A stretch of 34,951 nt of DNA, taken from positions 1 to 34,951 of IMG/VR virus record IMGVR_UViG_3300044812_000038. One strand, 5' to 3'. Below are positions 1 to 5,988 of this stretch, one piece after another. The stretch's first letter is position 1. The number at the start of each line of letters is the position of its first letter. A program made the position numbers and the translations under genes. This DNA is from a virus. The notes under the pieces are model-generated. The model was not told the origin of the DNA and searched no databases. It saw only the letters and a list, made by a program, of their open reading frames with translations.

Positions 1-99
1 CGCGCCCGTCACGCGGCGGCGATGGCGGACCCTGAGGTTCGCGCCCGTCACGCGGCGGCGATGGCGGACCCTGAGGTTCGCGCCCGTCACGCGGCGGCG
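1..99 (+). repeat. 39-bp tandem repeat inside the first gene
   Basis: Two identical 39-bp units lie at 22-60 and 61-99, and the last 21 bp of another unit occupies 1-21 at the window edge. The unit is a multiple of three, so it adds a 13-residue peptide (MADPEVRARHAAA) per copy without breaking the frame. The copies are identical at the DNA level, which points to recent slippage or recombination. More units may lie upstream of the window. Confidence 0.9.
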
Positions 100-291
100 A
101 TAGACGGACTCTCAGCTGCGGATCGGGTGCTGATCCGGCAGCGGCTCGTCGGCGGCGATCTATACGTCGATATCGCCAACGATTTTCTCATCACGATGGG
201 GCGGGTTTCCTCGATCGCGAAGGAAGAAGGGCTGCAGCGGCGGCCGCGCGGCGAACGGTCAACAATAGAAAAACAGGCGAGGGCATCATGA
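1..291 (+). CDS. HTH-like hypothetical protein with N-terminal tandem repeats (5' partial)
   Basis: The frame is open to the window edge, so the true start is probably upstream; the first in-window ATG is at 22 (89 residues). The N-terminus is 13-residue repeats (MADPEVRARHAAA). ADPEVRAR-type repeats are common beside HNH/NUMOD-like DNA-binding modules. The rest, from about GLSAADRVLIRQRL to SSIAKEEGLQRR, looks like a small helix-turn-helix: two helices and a basic C-terminus. The stop overlaps the start of the ParB/methyltransferase gene as ATGA (288-291), indicating translational coupling. A DNA-binding accessory role is inference; no specific family is recognised. Confidence 0.6.
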   Translation, partial: RARHAAAMADPEVRARHAAAMADPEVRARHAAAIDGLSAADRVLIRQRLVGGDLYVDIANDFLITMGRVSSIAKEEGLQRRPRGERSTIEKQARAS

Positions 292-2330
292 GGAAAAAGG
301 GCAAGGTGGGAGCAAAGGCGAAAAGGCCCGCCGTGAAGCGCGTGAAGAAGCCGGTGCGGAAAGCTGCCCGCCGATCGCGCGCGCATTACAGCTTGATGGG
401 ACCAACATCGGGCATGGCCGGGCCGCTGGAGGTCCGCAAGGGCGAGGATCTGAAGGCGGCCGCGGCGCGGACGTTGGGGCTTGGTCAACCGACCCGGCGG
501 CTCGACGAGATCAAGATCGGCAAGCGGCACCGCAAAGATTTCGGCGATCTGAAAAGCCTGGCGCGCTCGATCGACGATCGCGGCTCGCTGCTGCAACCGA
601 TCGTCATCAATAAGAACGACAAGCTGATCGCCGGCGAGCGCCGGCTGCGCGCCTGGCCGCTGACGCGCTTCGGCAAAAGCAAGAAACCAATCCCGGTGCA
701 TGTCGTCGACGTCGACAGCATCGTCGCCGGTGAGTGGGACGAGAATGCCCAACGCAAGGACTTCACGCCCTCGGAGGCTGTTGCGATCAAGCGCGAGATC
801 GAGGCGTTGCTGAAGCGGTCGGCCAAGGAGCGGCAGCGCATCCACGGCGGCACGGCGCCGGGCAGGAAAGCGGCAAAGGCGGAAGCCAAGGGCCGGGCGG
901 CCGATCATGCCGCGCGTTATGTCGGCAAGGACCGCAAGACGATCGTCAAGGCGGAAGAGATCGTCGACGCGGCCGAAAAAAATCCGACACTGTTCGGCAA
1001 GCTGAAATCGGACATGGACCGCACTGGCCGGGTCGATGGGCCGCACAAGCGGTTGCAGGTTATGCGCCAGGCCGCGGAGATCCGCAAAGAGCCGCCGCCG
1101 CTGCCGGGCAAGGGGCCTTATCGGGGCGGCATCATCGATCCTCCCTGGCCATCCGAGCCGGCAGAGTTTGGCGAGGATGCGCAAGCGGCGGCCGAGGATG
1201 CTTCGCGGCGTCAGGCGCGCGGCTATTACCCCTATCCGACGATGTCGATCGACGAGATTGCGGCACTTGACGTTCCGTCGATCCTGCACGAGGACGGCGT
1301 GGTCGGCTTGTGGATCACAAACTTCCATTTGGTGCGCGGCCATCACGTTCCGATCCTCAAGCGTTGGGGTCTCTTGGCGGTCACGCTGCGGACCTGGGTA
1401 AAGGACCGCATCGGACGTGGCCAGGTGCTGCGCGGCCAGACCGAACACATGATCATCGCCATCCGCGGCAAGCCAACGATCGAGGTCGGCGGACTATCGA
1501 CGTTCTTCCATGCGGCGATCGGCAAGGAACATTCGGAAAAGCCGCAAAAATCATACGACGACTTCGAGAAGCTGGTCGCGGCGCCGCGCTATTTCGAATT
1601 GTTCGCGCGGCGAAAGCCGCCGGAGAATTGGGACGGCCACGGCGACCAGGTCGGCAAGCTGGTTCGCGACCCGAACATCACCGAAGCCATTTCGACGTTC
1701 TTTTCCTCCTCTGAGGGAAGGGAAGATGAGAAAACCGATCCGGAACTATTCGCGCTGGAAACTATCGAGCGCGGCGGCGACTTCCTGATCCCTGATGACA
1801 TGGTCAAACACCTGACCATCCGCCAGCTGATCAAAGGCGAGAAAAAAAAGCAGATTACGCAGCTGGGGCGCGCGCGTCTCGCGACGCTGCGTGGCATCAG
1901 GACGAAGAAGGCGCGCGGCTCGGCGGCAACCCCCCTCCCTGACGCTCCCCCACAAGGGGGGAGGGAAAAAGAAAGAGCCTGCCGCGTCTGCGGCTCCACC
2001 GAAGAGGCGGCCTGTCCCGGCGGTTGCGCCTGGTCGGTCGAGGATGGTGGCCTCTGCACCGCCTGCGAGCCGGCGCTCCATCATGTCGTGTCCATGCAGG
2101 GCGGGCCGGTCATCGACGCTAAGACCGGCGAGACCTTGGGCGGCGAGAGCGTGGCCATCTGCAGCTGCGGAAAATTTGAAAGCCGCATGAAGTGGGGCGG
2201 ACATGCCGATGCCCAGGACAAGGCCGTGCGTCTGCATTGGCAGGACGTGGTGGCGCTCGCGGGCGGTGTGCCGCCGGCGCTGCGCCGGCGCGGCGCTGGC
2301 AAAAAGCACAAAGCGGGAGCGGCCGCATGA
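288..2330 (+). CDS. ParB-domain / MT-A70 adenine methyltransferase fusion with C-terminal zinc ribbon
   Basis: This 680-residue protein has a basic N-terminus, then a ParB-like nuclease domain (about residues 75-125, with LIAGERRL near 114-120). An MT-A70-type N6-adenine methyltransferase domain follows; its catalytic DPPW is at residues 284-287. Phage ParB/MT-A70 fusions are known and are thought to methylate phage DNA, perhaps protecting it from host nucleases or marking it for replication. The C-terminal part holds two Cys clusters: one from C565 with C568 and the following CPGGC and CTAC, and a later CSCGKF. Both look zinc-binding. A GC-rich palindromic element sits in frame at 1930-1965 between methyltransferase and zinc region. 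The start overlaps the preceding stop (ATGA), and its own stop overlaps the next start. The target sequence cannot be read from the protein. Confidence 0.85.
   Translation: MRKKGKVGAKAKRPAVKRVKKPVRKAARRSRAHYSLMGPTSGMAGPLEVRKGEDLKAAAARTLGLGQPTRRLDEIKIGKRHRKDFGDLKSLARSIDDRGSLLQPIVINKNDKLIAGERRLRAWPLTRFGKSKKPIPVHVVDVDSIVAGEWDENAQRKDFTPSEAVAIKREIEALLKRSAKERQRIHGGTAPGRKAAKAEAKGRAADHAARYVGKDRKTIVKAEEIVDAAEKNPTLFGKLKSDMDRTGRVDGPHKRLQVMRQAAEIRKEPPPLPGKGPYRGGIIDPPWPSEPAEFGEDAQAAAEDASRRQARGYYPYPTMSIDEIAALDVPSILHEDGVVGLWITNFHLVRGHHVPILKRWGLLAVTLRTWVKDRIGRGQVLRGQTEHMIIAIRGKPTIEVGGLSTFFHAAIGKEHSEKPQKSYDDFEKLVAAPRYFELFARRKPPENWDGHGDQVGKLVRDPNITEAISTFFSSSEGREDEKTDPELFALETIERGGDFLIPDDMVKHLTIRQLIKGEKKKQITQLGRARLATLRGIRTKKARGSAATPLPDAPPQGGREKERACRVCGSTEEAACPGGCAWSVEDGGLCTACEPALHHVVSMQGGPVIDAKTGETLGGESVAICSCGKFESRMKWGGHADAQDKAVRLHWQDVVALAGGVPPALRRRGAGKKHKAGAAA
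1930..1965. repeat. GC-rich palindromic element inserted in frame
   Basis: A C-tract followed by a G-tract gives two alternative stems: CTCCCCC (1945-1951) with GGGGGAG (1957-1963), or CCCTCCC (1933-1939) with GGGAGGG (1959-1965). Its base use differs sharply from the flanking coding sequence and its translation (PLPDAPPQGGRE) is linker-like. It resembles the small palindromic elements scattered through Rhizobiales genomes, some inside genes; that assignment is from memory and untested here. Confidence 0.6.
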
Positions 2331-2506
2331 TCGCGCCGCGGCGCATCCCCTATCGGCCGCGCGGCTTTTACGTGCCGTCGCAAGAAGCGCCGATCTATCT
2401 GGCCAATGGCTGGCGTCTGCTCGACGACTGCCCCGGCTGCGACCGGGTGCTGCTGCAGCCGCCGCGGCATTTTCAGGACGACGTTAAGGACAGGCCGCCG
2501 GCATGA
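2327..2506 (+). CDS. Small hypothetical protein with one CxxC
   Basis: 59 residues beginning MIAPRRIPYRPRGF. The ATG overlaps the methyltransferase stop as ATGA, and the gene ends in another ATGA junction (2503-2506), so it fits the coupled cistron chain. The C-terminal half holds a single CPGC motif (DDCPGCDRVLL), suggesting half of a zinc knuckle or a redox/metal pair. No family is recognised. The frame stays open much further upstream, but that upstream part overlaps the methyltransferase and is noise. Confidence 0.6.
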   Translation: MIAPRRIPYRPRGFYVPSQEAPIYLANGWRLLDDCPGCDRVLLQPPRHFQDDVKDRPPA

Positions 2507-2525
2507 GCAAGCGGGGAGACATCCG

Positions 2526-3152
2526 ATGAGCGCGGACACTATTCTCTCCATGGCGGACGGCTGCTGGTGGGATCTGCTCGATCCCGCGCCGAGCCAGGTC
2601 AACTTCACGGCCTTCGCCGAGCATCTGGCGAAAGAGGCGCGCTACAACGGCGCCACGCCGGACCAGTTCTATTCGGTGGCGCAGCATGCGGTGCTGTGCG
2701 CCGACGCGGCGCTGGATGAAACCGGCGACGCGCTGCTCGCCGCCTATCTGCTGCTGCATGACAACCACGAGGCGGTGCTGAAGGACGACACGACGCCGAA
2801 GAAGCGCGCGATCGCGGCGATGGCGGCATCGCATTTCGGCATCCTCGCCGCCGACATCCTCAAGGTGTTCGACCTTTTGACCGAACGCCAGGATCTGGCG
2901 ATCCATATCGCCGCCGGGCTGCCCTGGCCGGCGGCGGGGAAGATCCAGCAGATGATCAAGCATTATGACAAACGCGCCTTCGTCACCGAGTGGCGCGACC
3001 TGATGGGCAACCGGCCGCATCCCGACGCCGGCGCCTATCGCCACGTCAAGCCGTTCGAGCGGACGATCGCGCCGCTGCCTTGGCAGCTGGCCAAGGGGCT
3101 GTATCTCGACCGCGCCCAGGCGCTGCTGCCGGCGCTGCAGGAGGATGCATGA
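2526..3152 (+). CDS. HD-domain phosphohydrolase (YfbR-like)
   Basis: 208 residues. The ATG at 2526 is chosen because it has a strong ribosome site (GGGGAG, 2514-2519) and sits in an ATGA overlap. An HD metal-binding pattern is visible: H54 in SVAQHA, then H78-D79 in LLLHDNHEAVLKD. This matches the HD phosphohydrolases common in phages of Proteobacteria, related to YfbR 5'-deoxynucleotidases. The likely role is dephosphorylating deoxynucleotides to reshape the dNTP pool during infection, consistent with a MazG-type gene 1.2 kb downstream. The substrate is inferred. Confidence 0.8.
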   Translation: MSADTILSMADGCWWDLLDPAPSQVNFTAFAEHLAKEARYNGATPDQFYSVAQHAVLCADAALDETGDALLAAYLLLHDNHEAVLKDDTTPKKRAIAAMAASHFGILAADILKVFDLLTERQDLAIHIAAGLPWPAAGKIQQMIKHYDKRAFVTEWRDLMGNRPHPDAGAYRHVKPFERTIAPLPWQLAKGLYLDRAQALLPALQEDA

Positions 3153-3167
3153 GCGCGGGGGGGGGTG

Positions 3168-3344
3168 ATGCTGATTGTGCGGCGCATGCGCAAGGGCGAG
3201 CTGCGCGCCTTCATCGGCGATCGGCCGCTCGCCGGCGTCAAGGGCGTCAGCCTGGAATGCATCGGCTTCGGGCGGACCGATGTCGTGGTGAAGCTCGCCG
3301 GCGCGGAAATCCGGCTGGACGACGAAGCGGGGCCGGAAACATGA
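3168..3344 (+). CDS. Small hypothetical protein
   Basis: 58 residues beginning MLIVRRMRKGELRAF. It fills the gap between the HD gene and the CxxC gene, ends in an ATGA overlap (3341-3344), and has neighbour-like codon use. The start is uncertain. A run of nine G (3157-3165) lies immediately upstream. An ATG at 3149, in an ATGA overlap with the HD stop, would read into this frame only if the run were one G shorter. GTG at 3165 is another option. No family is recognised; the pattern of short beta-strand-like segments is all that can be said. Confidence 0.6.
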   Translation: MLIVRRMRKGELRAFIGDRPLAGVKGVSLECIGFGRTDVVVKLAGAEIRLDDEAGPET

Positions 3345-3556
3345 GCGACGAAAAAATTATTGAAGCGACGTCGATCAGCCTTGGCGTCTGCGATTTCTGC
3401 CGCACGGTGCATGTCAATCTCTTGGACGCCACTGGGGAAATCCTCGCCTCGGCCGGAGTTCCGGTCGAGATTGCGGAGGCCTTTATCGAAGGATTCCGCG
3501 CCCAGGTGGCGATCATCCAGGCGCGCCCGCATCCGGCGCCGGCGAGGCGGCAATGA
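3341..3556 (+). CDS. Small CxxC hypothetical protein
   Basis: 71 residues beginning MSDEKIIEATSIS, joined to both neighbours by ATGA overlaps. It has a CDFC motif near residue 17 followed by an alternating hydrophobic pattern (VHVNLL), like a one-knuckle zinc ribbon or a small metal-binding fold. The C-terminus is Pro/Arg-rich. The function is unknown; it belongs to the run of early small genes typical of host take-over modules. Confidence 0.65.
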   Translation: MSDEKIIEATSISLGVCDFCRTVHVNLLDATGEILASAGVPVEIAEAFIEGFRAQVAIIQARPHPAPARRQ

Positions 3557-3858
3557 GCGGCGCCGCGAAGACATTTCCGCCGCAGCCGGACGTCGCGCCG
3601 GCGCCGGATTATGCCCCGATCACTTTCGTGCCGCAGGGCGGCGGTGTGGTGGCGCGGCTCGGCGTGATCGACGTCGGCAGCATCCGGCCCAATCACGGGG
3701 GCGCGCGCGTCGGCTATTACTGGTCGTCGCACCTGCCGGGCGGGCCGTCGCTCGGCAAGCCATCGACGTCGATCGAGGCGGCGATGCAGCGGCTCGCTGA
3801 GCATGTCCATGACTGGTTTGCCGCCTGCGGAATCCAACTGCCGAAGGGCGAGGTGTGA
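3553..3858 (+). CDS. Hypothetical protein
   Basis: 101 residues, starting in an ATGA overlap with the preceding stop. A Pro-rich N-terminus (about residues 1-25) is followed by a compact segment with VGYYWSSHLPGG and a C-terminal helix containing EHVHDWF. Similar short proteins ending in a Trp/His helix are common in proteobacterial phages, but I cannot name a family. It is part of the same coupled early operon. Confidence 0.65.
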   Translation: MSGAAKTFPPQPDVAPAPDYAPITFVPQGGGVVARLGVIDVGSIRPNHGGARVGYYWSSHLPGGPSLGKPSTSIEAAMQRLAEHVHDWFAACGIQLPKGEV

Positions 3859-3859
3859 G

Positions 3860-4369
3860 ATGAGCGATGCGAAACGCTTGTGGTGGCCCACAGATTGGGC
3901 CGATGAGGTGATGCCGTGCGGCCGTCCAACACCGGACGAATTCATCATCGATGCGGAGGGCTTCTACTATCTCGGCTATGCGCTCGATGCCAAGGATGTC
4001 GGCGAGCATGACAAACGCTATTTCAACAGCGAGCTTAAGCCCGGCGCGATCGTCCAATTCATCTGCAGCGACGATCTCGGCGGCGTCACCGTCGAGATCC
4101 ACAGGGACGGCCGCTACACGGTTGTCGAGGGAGAGGTTGTCGCGCACGCGACCCATTTCTGGAGCGCCGGCGATAGCGACACGCTCGCCGACAGCATGGC
4201 GGAGTTCGCGCGGATGGTGGCCGAGAACGATAGCGGCCTCGATATTCCTTGGCCGCAGACGGTGCCGGTGCGCATGGCCTGGTGGTCGGATTCGGTCCCG
4301 CACGAGTTCAAGGTCTTCGACGCCAAACTGCTAACCCATGCGCGCTTCGAACGGGTGACGGCGCAATGA
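3860..4369 (+). CDS. Hypothetical protein
   Basis: 169 residues beginning MSDAKRLWWPTDW. The start at 3860 is one base after the preceding stop codon, with AGGTGTGAG upstream as a ribosome site; earlier in-frame ATGs lie inside the preceding gene. The protein is acidic and Trp-rich with no signal peptide or membrane segment. No catalytic motif is recognised. Its place between small early genes and a MazG-type gene suggests an early accessory role. Confidence 0.65.
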   Translation: MSDAKRLWWPTDWADEVMPCGRPTPDEFIIDAEGFYYLGYALDAKDVGEHDKRYFNSELKPGAIVQFICSDDLGGVTVEIHRDGRYTVVEGEVVAHATHFWSAGDSDTLADSMAEFARMVAENDSGLDIPWPQTVPVRMAWWSDSVPHEFKVFDAKLLTHARFERVTAQ

Positions 4370-4382
4370 AGGGGCCTGCAAA

Positions 4383-4781
4383 ATGAGCGATCTCAGCTTC
4401 AAGGAATTCTCGATCATCAACGGCAGCCGCTGCAGGCGATGGCATAAAGGCGGAATTGAAGAATGGTCGATCACTGATTGGGCGACGGCCTTTGTCGGGG
4501 AGGTGGGTGAGGCCTGCAATGCTATCAAGAAGCTGCGCCGCATTGAGGATGGTGCGGCCAATATCAATGATCCCGGTCGACAACTCGATGATCGCGAGCA
4601 GGCGCTGGCCTCGATCGGCGAGGAATTGGCCGACGCTTTCATTTACCTCGATATCTTGGCGCAACGTCTTGGCGTCAACCTGGAGGAAGCCATCAAGGCG
4701 AAGTTCAACAAGACGTCCAAGCGCTACGGCTTTCCGGAGCGGCTTCCGCTTCCTGATCGGATTCCCGTGGAGGCGCGATGA
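4383..4781 (+). CDS. MazG-like nucleotide pyrophosphohydrolase
   Basis: 132 residues. The all-alpha NTP-pyrophosphatase signature is visible as two helices with acidic metal ligands: E40-x-x-E43 in VGEVGEACNAIKKL and E81-L-A-D84 in GEELADAFIYLDIL. The C-terminal KFNKTSKRYGFP is typical of short phage MazG-like proteins. They hydrolyse (d)NTPs to monophosphate and pyrophosphate and may clean the nucleotide pool or lower (p)ppGpp. GGGGCC (4371-4376) precedes the start. The end of the gene overlaps the first copy of a 28-bp direct repeat. Confidence 0.85.
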   Translation: MSDLSFKEFSIINGSRCRRWHKGGIEEWSITDWATAFVGEVGEACNAIKKLRRIEDGAANINDPGRQLDDREQALASIGEELADAFIYLDILAQRLGVNLEEAIKAKFNKTSKRYGFPERLPLPDRIPVEAR

Positions 4782-4796
4782 CGGACACGGCGCGAT
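4769..4796 (+). repeat. 28-bp direct repeat, copy 1
   Basis: Identical to 5073-5100, 304 bp away. This copy covers the MazG stop and an ATG at 4778 that opens MTDTAR, the same peptide that starts the gene at 5082; here the frame closes after ten codons. The pair brackets the DUF551-like gene and looks like the scar of an insertion or duplication. Confidence 0.9.
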
Positions 4797-4806
4797 GGGA
4801 ACTTCA

Positions 4807-5028
4807 ATGACTGACCGATCGCCAAAAGATGCGATCTCCTTCCGTAAGGAGCAGCCGCCGCCGCATGAACGCGTCTTGGCCTGGGTGTCTGATCGAAGCG
4901 TAGCAATCCACCATTTTCCAGTAGTCGTCTGGCGCGACTCGAACAACGAATGGTGGGGCGGAGTGCCTGGCAACTACCTCGATCTGCGTCTTCTAAAATG
5001 GAAAATCACACACTGGCGCCGAATTTAA
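4807..5028 (+). CDS. DUF551-like small phage protein
   Basis: 73 residues from ATG 4807, with GGGAA 5-9 bases upstream; an in-frame ATG at 4795 adds four residues and has no ribosome site. The pattern (xPPPHERVLAWVSD...VVWRD...ITHWRR) matches the DUF551 layout: a short strand with ERVLVxV, then a Trp-containing middle and a terminal ITHW. These proteins are common in phages and their function is unknown. The gene is more AT-rich than its neighbours, is not coupled to them, and lies between two 28-bp direct repeats. It is probably a late insertion into the operon. Confidence 0.65.
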   Translation: MTDRSPKDAISFRKEQPPPHERVLAWVSDRSVAIHHFPVVVWRDSNNEWWGGVPGNYLDLRLLKWKITHWRRI

Positions 5029-5072
5029 AAGCCAACCGCCGCAATGCAGAAACCAATCAACAACAATAGAGC

Positions 5073-5100
5073 GGAGGCGCGATGACGGACACGGCGCGAT
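5073..5100 (+). repeat. 28-bp direct repeat, copy 2
   Basis: Identical to 4769-4796. It contains the ribosome site (GGAGGCG) and the first six codons (MTDTAR) of the next gene. The AT-rich stretch 5029-5072 just upstream separates it from the DUF551-like gene. Confidence 0.9.
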
Positions 5101-5438
5101 CCGCCGCAGCTGTTAGTCCTGCGTCTGTCTGCACGGCCACCTTAGTCGACGAGCTGATGATCTGCGATCGCTGCGGCCTGTCGTGGCCGCAAGGCGAGCC
5201 GGCGATGGCTTGCGACCCGATGACGTTCAACCGGATGCGGGAGCGGTTGCTGACGCAGATCCAGCGCGCCGAGATCTCGCTCATGACGGTCAGCAACATC
5301 GCCGCCGGCGGCAAGCTGCCGGCGGACCCGGCCGATGCGCGGCGCGAGCTGGCGGAATGCCATGCGCTGCTGCGGCTGTTCGAGCGCGTCACATGCGACC
5401 AGGTGATCAAAGACCGGCTCAACGGGAAAACGAAATGA
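5082..5438 (+). CDS. Hypothetical protein with Cys cluster
   Basis: 118 residues with a good ribosome site (GGAGGCG, 5073-5079). The N-terminal third carries CDRC followed about 14 residues later by a further Cys (MAC), resembling an incomplete zinc ribbon. The rest is helical (MRERLLTQIQRAEISLM and RRELAECHALLRLFERV), possibly an antiparallel helix pair. The first bases form the second 28-bp repeat, so this was probably the original neighbour of the MazG gene. No family is recognised. The stop overlaps the next start as ATGA. Confidence 0.65.
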   Translation: MTDTARSAAAVSPASVCTATLVDELMICDRCGLSWPQGEPAMACDPMTFNRMRERLLTQIQRAEISLMTVSNIAAGGKLPADPADARRELAECHALLRLFERVTCDQVIKDRLNGKTK

Positions 5439-5641
5439 ACCTGAAATTTCAGATCGAGTGCCCGGATTGCGGCGGCAGCGGTGAGATCGCGTTCGACTGC
5501 ATCTGCCTCTCGGCCGAGGCGGTCTGTTTTTGCACGGAGCTAGCCGCGCCGGACTGTCCTAGATGCAAGGGCAGGGGCTTCCTGATCGTCTCGCACACGG
5601 ACGATCCCACCGCCCTTCCAGTCACCATGGTGGCACCGTGA
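5435..5641 (+). CDS. Small DnaJ-type zinc-knuckle protein
   Basis: 68 residues beginning MNLKFQIECPDC. It has two CxxCxGxG-type motifs, CPDCGGSG near residue 9 and CPRCKGRGF near residue 47, with four more Cys between (CICL, CFC). This is the arrangement of the DnaJ cysteine-rich zinc fold in miniature, with no J-domain. Such proteins are frequent in phages and may bind zinc, nucleic acid or protein. It starts in an ATGA overlap and its stop overlaps a GTG start (GTGA). Confidence 0.7.
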   Translation: MNLKFQIECPDCGGSGEIAFDCICLSAEAVCFCTELAAPDCPRCKGRGFLIVSHTDDPTALPVTMVAP

Positions 5642-5988
5642 GCGGGCGCATAGCAAAAGGCCAACTCGATTTATTGCGCGCGCGCTGTAAGGCTGCCGAG
5701 GCGAAAGCGGCGCGCCTGACGGCGATCTTGAATACTCCGCACATTGATCATTTTGCCGAAGCGGTCGCGGCGGAAGCCAAGCACCAGCGCTTCCGCTGGG
5801 GCGACGAAAACGATGCCGCAAAAACCGCTTGGGATTGGTTTTGGTGTCTTGGCTTCCTCGGCGGCAAGGCCGCGCATGCGGCGCTCGCGGGCGATCTTGA
5901 CAAGGCCCGGCATCATACGATCACGGCCGCGGCGATGCTGGCGAATTGGCATCGGCATATCAGCGTGGCGCAACAGGCGCGCACATGA
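5638..5988 (+). CDS. Phage protein, possibly MazG-related all-alpha
   Basis: 116 residues from GTG 5638, which overlaps the preceding stop as GTGA; the in-frame ATG at 5563 lies inside the previous gene and is rejected. It is helical throughout. The segment EAKHQRFRWGDENDAAK, then WFWCLGFLGGKAAHAAL and HHTITAAAMLANWHRHI resemble phage proteins with an all-alpha NTP-pyrophosphatase-like core (Glu, His/Asp pairs on helices). This link is tentative. It sits directly before the primase. Confidence 0.65.
   Translation: MSGRIAKGQLDLLRARCKAAEAKAARLTAILNTPHIDHFAEAVAAEAKHQRFRWGDENDAAKTAWDWFWCLGFLGGKAAHAALAGDLDKARHHTITAAAMLANWHRHISVAQQART

Noticed and set aside
87-1448. 453-codon open frame on the - strand over the methyltransferase gene
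   Set aside because: The + strand has ParB and DPPW motifs; the antisense product shows no recognisable fold.
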